From Leptodontidium sp. MPI-SDFR-AT-0119 (lineage: Eukaryota > Ascomycota > Leotiomycetes > Helotiales > Leptodontidiaceae): DNA of 64,000 nucleotides. This document shows positions 22,301 to 33,067 of the stretch, piece after piece (within the stretch, counting starts at the first letter, position 1; the number at the start of each line of letters is the position of its first letter). The DNA lies in NCBI GenBank assembly GCA_020726505.1, contig JAHLEZ010000016.1:1302001-1366000 (forward strand). The letters run 5' to 3'. The notes beneath the pieces are model-generated. The model searched no databases, was not told the DNA's origin, and saw only the letters and a program-made list of their open reading frames with translations. A program made the translations under genes and the position numbers.

Positions 22301-25300
22301 AGCAACCACCTTCAGGGGCCGGTGCGCACCACCACGTGTTTATGGCAGTACGGGGGATAAAGTACTAAGAGTTTACTTCTCTCTTCTCCCGGCGAGCTTT
22401 TAACGAGTTACTAGCGCATCGCTAAGGCGTAAACTATTAAATCGAGCTTACTAAGGAAATGACTTGTCTTTTAAACCTCTCTGGCGTATAATTAAAAAAC
22501 AGTTATTAAAGACTAAGCGATATATTATTAATAACTTATATAAAGGCTTTATTAAGCCCTCTAGTGTATTATATACGGCTTTTATTCTCTTTACTAAGAA
22601 AGCTAATAATGGTTTCTAGCTATATGTCGATTATTAGAAGCTAAATACCTTATTAAAAAAGGACCTATACTTAATCCCTCTAATTAATAAAATAATAGTA
22701 CGTATTTATAAGGCAAAGGTCTTTATAAAGCTTAATATTTAGTAAGCTTTTTACTACATTCGTATGTTCCCCGAGAGCGAAGACTACACGACCTTTTATA
22801 TATAATATAACACGTATAAATATAAGATCCTTCCCTTTAGCCTAATAAATAGTCCGGCGACTTTCTAACAATTTATTAACGAAATCTTTATAAAGCACCT
22901 TAACGACTTTTACGCGACTTATATAAATAATATCCTTATATATTCGTCGACTCCCGAGGAATACGAGGTTTATATTAAGAAAGTAATAGTAATATTATAA
23001 GTACACGGACTCTAGGCTAACATTAAGAAGTCCAAGTTTAGCGTATAAAAGACAAAGTTCCTAAGATTTATTATTAAAGTCGATGGCGTAAAAGTAGACC
23101 TAAGGAAGATTAGTATAATTAAAAACTAATAATACGCCGATAATATTAAGGATATATAAAGCTACTTTAGTTTCTATAACTTTTATTACCGATTTATTTA
23201 GGACTATAGTCGTATTACACGACCCCTTACAATACTTACTGGAAAAAACGTCCCCTTTAACTTCGACAACGCTTATAAGAACGCTTAAGAAACTCTCTGA
23301 GAAGCCTTTTAGTTTGCGCCGGTTTTTTATTACTACGACCTTATTAAGTAAACACGACTAAAGACTAACGTTTTTAATAAAGTCGTCGCTAAGATTTTAT
23401 TTTAACTTTAAAAAGGTGACACCTGTTACCTTATAAAATACTTTTTTAAAACTATAACGGACCTTAAGCTTAATTACTTAATTTATAATAAAAAGATACT
23501 AGCGATTTTCCGGTTATTTAAGTAATATTAGCCGGAGTTCTTAGGGACTTAAAAGAACGTCTTTATTTATATAAATTACTAAGCTTTAAAGTACTTTATA
23601 ATTACTAAGGACTTTACGACTAAGTAAGCTTAATAGGCTAAGTTCTTTGTAGATTTTTATTTTACGATTATATATCGCACTAGGACAATTAATACGCTAA
23701 CTAATACCTTGTCCCGACGGGATTAAGACCTCACGGTTGTAAAGGCACGTAAGCGGGCTATTTATAGCTAATAATTAATTCCGATGAACAAGATTAATCT
23801 AAGAATCGCTAGCAACCTTTAGTTCTCCGCCGTTGACCTTATAAACGCTTATATTAAAGTCGTAAAGACTATACCCCTAGCACTTATAAAGGCGGCTATA
23901 ATCCCGGATCACGATATTAAGCCACGTAATAAACTAAAGCTAGAACCCGAGCCTAATATAAGAGTATTAGTTGACTTAGAGACCCTTATTATAAAAAAGC
24001 TTAACCTTAACTTTATAGTAGCCAATAATATCGCGAAATATAATATTATTAAGTATTCTTAGTTAATAAGTCTTTATCTTCGCTAGAGCTTCTTTAATAA
24101 AACGCTAAAGAATAATTATTAAATTACGAGCTAGTAAGTAGCAAGTTGCTTTTTTAAAGACGCCTAGAAGTGCCCTTAAAACCGCCGGAGCTTCGCACGA
24201 CACTTATTCGCTATATATATTCTTAACCTTTAATAACACACGCGGGGATTAGAAAGATAAAAGCCTTACTTAGTCGTAAATACTATTAAAATGGCCTTAC
24301 TATAGACATAGCTCGATACGTGGCAAATTATAGTTATTCTTAATAAAAAGCCCGCAAGGATAAGACCCCTAGCTTCTTATACCCCCTACTAATCCCTACT
24401 CGACCGTACTAACACCTTATAATAGATTTTATAAAGCTACTATTAAATAAGTATAAATATAACTTTATTATAATTATTATTAACCGCTCATTTAAGAAAT
24501 TAGTCTTAATACCTTATAATAATATAATTACTATTAAAGGCATAACTATTCTCTTTCTTATTTATTAAACCCGACACTTCGGTATATTAAATTATATTAT
24601 CTCGGATTAAGAACTTTAGTTTGTCTCTTCCTTTTAAAAAGATTATTGCCGTATTCTCGGGACTAAGGTAAAGCTTATAATAACGTATAACCCGAACGTC
24701 GACGGCTAAACAAAGGTAACGAATTAATATATTAAGTAGCGGCTTCGCCCCTTTTGTTACTATTACTAAAATAATTAAAGCGACCTCTTACTAATTTATA
24801 AACATTATTTAACTAACGTTACTACACGAGTCCCTCGGCAGTTTATTTCCTTTTTAGTTACTTAACGGCGTTAAGCCAAGGACTTCTTAAGATTTAGTTA
24901 ACTTAGAACCTCCGATTACAATAATAAAGAAACTTAATCGCGAGGAGGCTTTATAAGTAATATTATAAATAAAAGAGCTTACGAAAGTTGTATAATTATA
25001 TTTTAAAGATTAATAAGAGAAAATAAAACGACTAGCGAACCGTGGGCGACGCGCCGTCGACTAAGACATTAATAACTTAGTTATAGTCGACACGCGGAAT
25101 TAAAACGTCGACCGGCCCTTAAAGAAGCTTTCCAATAAGTAATATAGCCCTATTAAGGTAATCGCTAAGAAAAGAAAGAGTTAAAGAGTTAAGTTATTAG
25201 AGGACTAGTAAATTTAACCCGTTTTTCACTCGCACTTGCTTTATAAATACGTCGACAACCCCTTACTAGGACAAGCTAAAGCTACGCCGGCACCTATCTA

Positions 25301-25520
25301 GCTATTACTTAAGTAAAATAAGTGGGAAATTAAAGGCATTTTTGGCTTTAAGGTCACGTGGGATAAGCTATTTTACTGTATTAAGTAGCTAAGCGCCGAT
25401 AAAGACCTAAAGTAATACCTATACTCGGATACTATAATAGCTTTATATATAATTAAACGGTTTTACTTAAAATATCTTAATATTAAAGGCTTACTAAGAG
25501 CTTTCTTAAATAGCTAAAGG
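19400..25520 (+). pseudogene. gypsy gag-pol relic
   Basis: Domains recognisable through stops: a gag zinc knuckle CLYYSKTGH*ASDYLKR (about 20591-20640), with two Cys changed to Tyr; a post-protease segment ending NVLISRKFLKHYNL (about 21080-21130); reverse transcriptase with AFILFTKKANNGF (about 22575-22615), YVDYQKLN, and the catalytic box YINNILIYS (about 22918-22946) in place of YIDDILIYS; FLRFIIKVDGVKV (about 23050-23090); an RNase H end with NTLTNTLSRRD*DL (about 23690-23735); and a much degraded integrase to about 24900. A late stretch (FGFKVTWDKLFYCIK, about 25340-25385) may be a chromodomain remnant. Almost every Gln and Trp codon is a stop, so it is inert. Confidence 0.85.
21791..22357. 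mobile_element. Small nested TIR element (567 bp), not RIP-mutated
   Basis: Perfect 15-bp terminal inverted repeats, TCCCCCGTACTGCCA on the left and its complement on the right. TA on both sides (21789-21790 and 22358-22359). It has no transposase-sized ORF and so is MITE-like. Near both ends is a direct repeat GCTAAAGGCCCTGTAA (21828) against GCTAAAGGCCCTTGTAA (22271). Its composition is balanced while the surrounding gypsy DNA is strongly AT-biased, so it probably inserted after the host element was mutated. Confidence 0.85.
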
Positions 25521-25615
25521 CTTATAACGTGGGTATTAATAACTATAACGACTTAGAGCATAATATAATTATAACTATAATTACGCGAACGTAGTTTTTT
25601 AAAAGGGGAGGGTAA

Positions 25616-25916
25616 TATTACGACCTCTAATACGCCTCGTATTTTAATCGACATAGCTCGTAGTATCGCCGGCTATGCGACGGCGCTAAGCCTAATCAAG
25701 AGGACTAGGTGGCGAGTATACGACATATTAATATAAATGGCGCTCGACTACGCTAGGCCTTATTAGGAGGGTCCTTAATGTATTTATACTCGAGCTTTCT
25801 CTTATAGAGAGCTCTCTTTTTCTCCTTGTCTTTTCTTTTCGATTCTGAGCGTAGCTTTAGGTCTAAATACAATGCTAGAGTCTACTCGCCGTATTAACCT
25901 CTTGCCAGCCGTAACA
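25616..25916 (+). repeat. gypsy 3' LTR (301 bp)
   Basis: Mate of 18772-19073. It begins TATTACGACCTCTAATACGC and ends CAGCCGTAACA. Confidence 0.9.
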
Positions 25917-27290
25917 ATTAGCTGTATTAAAAGTACCCCCGCTTCTAAAGTCACTTCTTTAATAAACCTTAAAGTTTGCCTAATAATTACTAATATCGAC
26001 CCGGGCTAGGACGTTCGTGAGATTATTAGTAAAGAGGACTTTTATAGTGTTTCGTATTACTTAGTGGATTAACACCTTATACTATTGCTTATATACTTAC
26101 TAGGTTATGTAAAAGAGTTAATAAAGAAGTTCAAGGCCCGCATTTGAGCATAACGCGGGGTTAATAACAAACGAGGTAAACTAAGATTAAAAACCAAGTA
26201 AAAAGCGAATATAAATGCTAAAACATCAATTAGCTATCAAGGGAAGAAACCTCGAGGGCGGCCACAGAAGCAAACATAAAGGAAAAGCATTATTTAACAC
26301 ATCTTTAGCATCTAATTATCTAAATTATTTAGTCATAAATAGCACACTCTTTCTTAGTTATACCCCACCTGCGTTACGCATTTTACTTATATTACTAACT
26401 CGACCGAGATTATATACTCTACCAGGATCGCATTCCTTACCCGTGGTTACACTTGTGAAGCATCTGACCGTATACGCGCTACCGAGATTAAGTGGAAGTA
26501 CAAATTGATTAAACAGGCCCCGAACCATATTCGAATAGAGTATAAGGACCTCCGTAAGGAAGTCACTAATACGACGAAAAGCTTAAAAGACGAGATCAAG
26601 AATACATATCGGAAGAAAATTTTTTTACGTTTATAAAAAGATAATAAAGATATAAGTTAAGAGTTAAGAGATAGCAAAACAAGACTATAGTAATAGATAA
26701 GGTCGAACCTTTAGTTAAATATTAACCTGAAAAACGGATATAACTCTAACGAATCTTTTATGATTTTCCCCAGGGCTTGAGGTCCGAAGCTATCGTTGCT
26801 GAAAAGGTTTATGTTATTAACTTTATAATTGCTCTTATATTTCAGCAGAAGCTCCAGACTCGCCAACTGCAATCGGCTTTAGCACACAGAGATGCACTTA
26901 AGGAGCTCCTAAGTCCTATTACCGCTTATGACCGCGACTCCTTATTCTAAAATAATAAGTTTCTCCTCGTTTACGAGAAGACCTAATACATACTTTGTAT
27001 TAGTAACGAAAAACTTTCGCATAAGTAACGGACGCGTAAATTTCGCCGTATATAACACATGTGGGACTATATCGAGAACGTTCACTTACGCAAATTTCTA
27101 TTAAAGCAGCTAGTTATTTATTCCCATCCTATTTATAAGGCTTTGGAGTCCGTTAAGTTAAGGAACTTGGAATTTAAATATAAGCTTTCGGGGTTTCGTG
27201 GTGAAATCCCATGGCTTATAAATATTTCCTATTCGCACTACTATCTATTAAATTTTTTAATTTTTCCTCTTCGCGTTGATCTCGAATAAA
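25917..27290 (+). pseudogene. RIP-damaged repeat ORF with a FluG/DUF3435-like zinc-finger tail
   Basis: Directly after the gypsy 3' LTR coding-like stretches read on: FKARI*A*RGVNNKRGKLRL (about 26130-26185), GKKPRGRPQKQT (about 26240), and LKQAPNHIRIEYKDLRKE-like sequence (about 26495-26560). The last part, from about 26850, runs RDALKELLSPITAYDRDSLF, then SNEKLSHK*RTRKFRRI*HM (27000-27060), WDYIENVHLRKF and PHPIYKA (about 27125). That order (degraded C-x2-C, H-M-x-H-x-E-x-H-L, C-x-H-P-x-C) resembles the C-terminal finger of fungal FluG/DUF3435 proteins, related to tyrosine recombinases of giant mobile elements. Only the tail is recognisable; no recombinase catalytic residues were found. Confidence 0.4.
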
Positions 27291-27390
27291 AATCTCGTCT
27301 TATATCTCCTTATCCACATTACCCCAGCAGAGCCTACTTCAAAATCAGGTGTACATACAAAATGAGCCTCTGCTCTGGCTTCGCTGCCCG

Positions 27391-27730
27391 TCATAGCTTA
27401 ATTCGCGAATTGATGTTCACCTTCTCAAAGATTCCATCATTCTTCAAGTCTTGAAGCACCTCCTTTTCACGGATAGTCATCACTCGATGGATGTTCACGT
27501 GGTTTGATTCGAAGCCGAGTCTGTAGACGACAGCACCTGGGCCTATCTGAGCCGCATACTTCTGGTATTGCTTTTTGCTTGTTGGTGCCACAAATGGGTT
27601 TGATCGAAATCTGAAATAGTTTCTGTACTCTAGCCATAGATATAGGTCGGGTTTTGGAAGCGTACGTCTAGGGTCACAGCCTACCCTCCTTGCTGGGTTT
27701 CGTGGAGGAATACGTGACCAAGGCGACTCG
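27391..27730 (-). CDS. Uncharacterised ORF or exon (about 113 codons, no clear start)
   Basis: The minus strand is open from about 27730 to a stop at 27391-27393 in normal-composition DNA. It reads from PRNPARRVGCDPRRTLPKPD through YLWLEYRNYFRFRSNPFVAP to DGIFEKVNINSRIKL. It has a basic, aromatic-rich character that looks like real protein. The first ATG (27591) would give 66 residues; the open frame upstream suggests an exon or a truncated gene. No family is recognised. A neighbouring frame upstream (about 27740-27800) reads LLSLSGPMIFC, which might belong to the same broken gene. Confidence 0.35.
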
Positions 27731-28505
27731 GCTCCTCACACAAAATATCATTGGCCCGCTGAGACTCAGCAGCCCGGCTGCAGTGTTATTCGGTACGTAA
27801 GGCAATACCCAGTGGTGTGTTGTCGATGGGCAATAGGCACAGAGCCGATGCTATTAGTGCAGACAGAATTGCTTCATTCAGCTGGGTTTTTGTTTGTCTC
27901 AAAATGTTGTTCACGGTAGGTTCCCTGGAGCGTACTCAAACTGCAGTTTGCATAGACAGGTTTGATTACAAAGCGAGGGATGCCGAGGTTCAGGCAGGTG
28001 CACTCTCGAGTCCAGATGCTGTTGGAGAGCTTCCTGGTTCTGGTGGTTCATGGGATTGGTGGAGGGCATGTCAGCCAATGCCATGGCTAAGAAGGAGAGC
28101 GGGGTAGAATACATCAGCACACTCAAAAATTAAGTCAAGTTCTGCGACACGGTACAGTGGCTACACAATGAGGGATGAAAGAGCCCCGCGAGGCAAAGTC
28201 TTCGACTTCAAACCTGAGTTAGAATGGAGTCACGAAACTGCTCAGGAGGTAGACTTAACATCGCGATACCAAACTGATGTGGTGGTTGTCCTAGGGAAAG
28301 CATTACAAAGACTGCTGTGGTGCGTTAGGATTGGTGCGGTTTGTGTTTATTAATCATGGCGGTTAGAGAGTCTGTGCTATTGGTGGCCGTTAACTAGCTT
28401 CGCTGGCGCCTAGAGTATGCACAATGCTCTTCCTTATAATCGCATTCAACCCCCCCCCCCCCCCAATCTACTGCATGAAAATATCTTAATCTGACTCTCT
28501 TGACT
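27731..28505. other. Intergenic region with a C homopolymer
   Basis: Normal-composition DNA. Overlapping ORFs on both strands at 27817-28353 have no recognised domain. A run of 15 C at 28450-28464 lies 41 bp upstream of the ATG at 28506 and may fall in its 5' leader. Confidence 0.45.
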
Positions 28506-31500
28506 ATGGATTCCTTGAGTGATAGCGCATCAGTGTTAGCTGTTATCGCAGCCGCGATCACAACGATAAAGATACTCAATAAGACCGTGGGACGATATAG
28601 GCGTCGCGACAAAACGTTGGCTAGACTACAAGGCGGTCTCTATGATCTTATCAGCATTCTGCAATCATTGAAAGAGGCCGCTGCTGTTGAGACTCCGATT
28701 CTGGCACTTCTGAAAGGTCCTGTTGGTCGGTGCGCCCAGGTATCTCGTGAGTTCGAAGCCGCGATGAAAACGTTTGACGCCAAGTCAAAATCAAGTTTGA
28801 AAGATTGGACAAAGATGGAGTTTATGAGAGGGGACATCAATGAGTTCATTGATACCCTCGCGGATTACAAGTCGACGATTATGATTGGCCTAGGAACTAT
28901 CAACATGTGAGCTTTCTTATATATCTACCCTTGCTCGAGAGATGTTACTAAATAATCTCTGAGGCATACTTCTAGACTTACCCAGCAAGTCGTGGAAGAG
29001 TACAGTGAGATGGTTAAAGACACAGCTTACAACCTTGAGATACGCCTCCAACGGATTAATGATAAAATGGCGACCCTTATTTCATACCATTCAACCCTAT
29101 CAGAGGATTCAAGTATCAAACTTCAAGATGAGAAAGACGTAACAATACAGTGTTTTCGAATCTGTGAATGCGCAACCTCTTATATCCAGTCTTTACAGAA
29201 TAAGCAGCGTACACTACAAAAGGAAGTACTCGGGCAGAGTACTGGAGATATATCACCCCAGTTTGAAGCACAGCCTTTAACACAGAAAATGCTGTCCGAA
29301 ACCCAAGAAAAGCTTGTGAACACAATCGGCCGTCTACGAGAACGTCTTGACTCTGCGACTTCCAATAAGAGCTCTGACCACGAGAGCGACACGTTGCGAT
29401 TAAAGGAAGAGATTGACTTCTCAGAGAACTGTTTGGAAGTGTGCAAAAAGGCCACTTACCAAGTCATGAGGGAGGTCATTGCCGACGGTGATTGTGATCA
29501 AGTTGTGGTAACAGCTCTTGCGGATCTATGCCATGTCGGGGCAGTGGTATCCAAGGGCAGTACAACCCAAATAATTGGCCAAATGTCGGAAGCTACACTA
29601 CGGGATTTAAGCAAGGATCGATATGGCAATCGTTTCGGTGCCTGGCCTGGTGACTTGGAAGCAAAAACTGCCCCACCCAATCATCACAAGAGTACGGACG
29701 ATGATGGTACGTGACTCTTGTTGTTCATAATCCTGCACATCATCTAATCCTGAGTAGGGAATCCTAAACTTTCCAGTGCAGCCGATAATGGAGGTGAACT
29801 TGTCGAGCAAGAATTATTGGACCAACAAGAGCACCTGAGCCAAATCCCTTCTCTGCCGGATTTCCGATACAAGGAATGGACCAGCAATAGGGAAAGCAAT
29901 GACCCCAAATTCCCTCGATTTTCCTTGCATGACACGAATGGAAAATCAATGTTCTCGGCAGACAGTGGATATTCAAGCCTGGCATCAAATGCCCACCCAG
30001 CAAGTCTTGATGACATTCAAAGGATGCGTGACCGTGCGAATTGGGAGTCCAGATCAGTTGCCTCCGTTAGAAGTTTGGCTACTATGGATACAGGTTCCTC
30101 TCTAAATCCCACTGCTGTTGGAGGAGCTGCGGATGAATTAGCAGAGATGCTGGTTAAGGACGACGTAATTCGAAGCCTGATCCAGGATGGGTATAAAAAC
30201 ATCGATTTCGATCGCTTCGAGCGAAATCTAAATCGAATTCTCAAAAATTTCGCAGCCAGTCTCCGGAGTGAAGCACGAAACAACCTGGATAAATGCGCTG
30301 TACGTCTTGTGCACAATTACAGGGCGTTTGTTATCTTACGCATTAAGAAGCATCTCGAGCTTCCTGATGACAAACATGCGACTTTCGCACATGAGCTTCG
30401 AAAACGGAAACAGTCACTATTTACACTCGAACGGTTCTTGGAGGGCGTTCCAGGTGCGAAGGATGACCTCAAGGCTGAAAATCAGCCTGAACAGAATGAA
30501 TCTGGAAGTGATATTGATAGTGATCTCAGTAACGAGGAGCAGCCATACCTTCCCACTCTAGAAAAAGTCAAATCGTATCTCGTCTCTTCGGTGGCCTACT
30601 CGGAACTCAAACAACAACTGGCCGATTTCGTGATGCCATACTGTATGACATACCATCTTCCTAATATTCCAGATCTGGTTGATAGGAACTTGGCGTCTAA
30701 TGAATCCGCCGAGATGGGAGGAGACCTAGCCATCAAAGACAGCAGCAAGGCTATAGCCCCCGAGCCGAATGATGATCCAGATGTGAGCTTCTCACAATTC
30801 ATGCCCTCGTCGAAAGAAGACGTGGGAGTCATATGGAATTCGGTATCAGGCACTACCCAGCAAAACGAGAAAGAACGACTACAAAACCTTATTACGGAAC
30901 CGCCCTCTCTTGAGGGATTGAGGTCTGAAGCTGGAAAGTTTGGGGAAGTTTTGCAGCTATGTAAGCCGTGGATGACTTGTAGTCTAGCATATCTGTCACT
31001 CACACTTCAGAACCGGTGGGCAAGGTGGAAAAGGAGACCCGTTGCGAAAGGTCGATCACGGATTGAATGGACATGTGTTAGTATATAGTCTAAATTGCTT
31101 TCAGAGGATCCTTCTGACGCAGTAGTAGGCATGTGGACACGAACTCTTTGCGGACTTCAATAACAAGTCGATAGACATGCTAGACAAGTATGCCTTAATA
31201 CTGCAACGTCCACCGAACGGAGCTTCGCAGAGCACCACATCGCAATCCTCGACAAATCACCTGGCGTCTCTACCAAGTACACATCATCAACCCAATCCAT
31301 CCAGAATTTCGATGCAGCCACTTCCAGTTTTAGATGGATTACTACCAGTATCCGCTTCGCAAACTGTTTCCATGGCTGCTACCAACGCGCGTAATCTCTC
31401 CTTTTTAGAGTTATGTGTTAACACTGGACCCCATATTAAATCTCTCGCAGAGATTGATACAGGAAACATCTCGACAGACGGTGCCATGTTTGAAGCAATC

Positions 31501-32078
31501 AGGAAACGATATCTTGATTTGCGAGATTTTCGTTCTAGGTTCTGGCTATTAAAACCAGCAGCCATTTCCTTTGTTCGCGTAAGTCTCATCCTCTCCTGAA
31601 GATAAGCTCTTACAATATCCAGTTCTCCCTCGAAAATCGGCACCGCATAGGAATCCTGCAAAAGCCCCTCGCGCTTCCACCAAAAAGCGAAGTTGACGCC
31701 AGAAACTGGATTTACGACCCATGTCCACTAGAAGGTGATCCCCCGATTGCAGAAGATCTATTTCTTCACTACCTTCAGTGTAAGGAGGGCTCTAGCACAT
31801 TGTTCTGGATGTTGCGTTTTCCTCTTAAACTAGAGACTAGTCTACTGAACTCTGCAGCTTTCGCTACTTTTGGCTGGGGAATACACATCGAAGAAGGCCC
31901 GGATTTCGCAGCACTATTTAAGGCGAACTTTATTGTTTTGGTATTAAGTGGTGTGGCTGCGGGGCTATGGAGGTTCTTCGAGCATGATTTTCAGGGGGCT
32001 TTTGGGTTTTCTTCTTGGATTGTTGCCGTTTTGAATAGTCTTTTAATGGCGTTTATGTTCAAGTGGAAGCAAGAGTAA
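28506..32078 (+). CDS. HeLo-like N-terminal membrane protein of a fungal-specific family (5 exons, 1118 aa)
   Basis: Exons 28506-28906, 28976-29706, 29758-31076, 31129-31578 and 31623-32078; introns of 69, 51, 52 and 44 bp (donors GTGAGC, GTACGT, GTTAGT, GTAAGT). All phases fit and no stop remains. The N-terminus (MDSLSDSASVLAVIAAAITT) is the fungal STAND-type N-terminal domain often labelled azaphilone cluster protein L N-terminal; SSLKDWTKMEFMRGDINEFI (about residues 99-118) is its typical second half. A coiled-coil-like helical part follows, then DQVVVTALADLCHVGAVVS (about 320-340). The middle is low in order. EWTCACGHELFADF spans intron 3. The C-terminal part has SFLELCVNTGPHIKSLAEID (about 880), a DPCPLEGDPPI motif, and two hydrophobic helices near the end (about 1066-1086 and 1095-1114) ending KWKQE. 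It is probably membrane-bound. There is no NACHT or Walker motif. Confidence 0.85.
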
Positions 32079-32772
32079 TGGTGGAAAAGCAATAGCTTCC
32101 GCACCAGATTTAGTATTCTTGATGTCGCAACGTCGCGCCTTCGCGTAACACGAGCAACAATAGAAAGCCTGCCTGGATCGCTCTATTTTAGTGACCCCTC
32201 TCTGAGTGTCGACGAGCTACGGTGATGAAATCTGCTTGCGAAATGAAGTTCATCAGCGGGTACTAACAAGTGATATCGCCCCATCAGTGTGCCCTTATCT
32301 CATTGACTCTACGTCCGCTTCGTTCCTCTCGAACCTTTGTTCACACTTCGCGTTACCCTGTATCCATCCTTCCACTTTTGATTCCCCCTCATGGCATATC
32401 GCGGTTTCATAGTTATCATTCGAATGTAGATTGATGTCGTAGAGGACTCCAGATCTCTAGCAGACAAAAGAGAGGTACCACTCAACAATTTCGAGAGCTG
32501 GTGAATTGAGATGCTTCTCGATGGCTCTCTGGACGTCACAATACAAAGCATTCGTGGGAGTATCACAAACCTGAACTTAATCTATTATTACTGGGTTGAA
32601 GAAGGATCTTTAGAACCGACCTCCCAGTAGTAATGTAAAAATAATTCAGATGGCCTTGATTTATTGGGACTCCGCACTCTAGCAATTCTGCACTAAAGAT
32701 CAAAGATGGGTTATTTATTATCTTATTAAGTTACTCTTTTGCTTTCTCTTCCTTTTTAATCTTATACTCCCG
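32079..32772. other. Intergenic region, nothing recognised
   Basis: Downstream of the five-exon gene. Short ORFs on both strands (32206-32412 plus, 32309-32566 minus) lack domains. From about 32590 the DNA turns AT-rich. Confidence 0.5.
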
Positions 32773-32777
32773 AATAG

Positions 32778-33062
32778 TGTTAGATTTTGACTTCGGTAAC
32801 TCGTGCCGATTTTACGCGAGAATAGCCGGAGTAATCTCCACTACTTACGCGGACCGGAAATTACTCTCGTATTCGATTACGTAGTCCGTAAGAGCCACGT
32901 AATCGATTACGTAGTCGTCGAAGCTTCTAGAGAAGCTAATATTATATATAATTACTGAAGAGCCCTTATAGCTCTTCTCTCAAGCAAGCAATCTACTTTG
33001 TCTCTAATCACGTGCTCACCTACTGCGCTTCCTCTCTTCTGATTGGCTCACCTATTTTCACA
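32778..33062. mobile_element. Solo LTR, family A, copy 1 (285 bp)
   Basis: Starts TGTTAGATTTTGACTTCGGT and ends CACCTATTTTCACA. It is flanked by AATAG on both sides (32773-32777 and 33063-33067). Its own target duplication shows it is a solo LTR, not one end of an element shared with 35321. It has about 30 bp (a duplicated CGATTACGTAGTC stretch) that copy 2 lacks. Confidence 0.88.
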
Positions 33063-33067
33063 AATAG

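Larger units (their letters stand above)
18772..25916 (+). mobile_element. Ty3/gypsy LTR retrotransposon, heavily RIP-mutated
   Basis: Direct LTRs of about 300 bp (18772-19073 and 25616-25916) bound a 6.5-kb internal region in gypsy order: gag with zinc knuckle, protease region, reverse transcriptase, RNase H, integrase, and a C-terminal piece that may be a chromodomain-like segment. A purine tract (AAAAGGGGAGGG) precedes the 3' LTR. The 3' LTR keeps the TG..CA-like end (GCCGTAACA). The 5-bp flanks do not match (GTTCT against ATTAG), so a target duplication is not seen. A 567-bp TIR element is nested at 21791-22357. Confidence 0.92.

Noticed and set aside
29116..31003. Several minus-strand ORFs of 60-135 codons
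   Set aside because: All are shadows of the spliced plus-strand gene 28506-32078.
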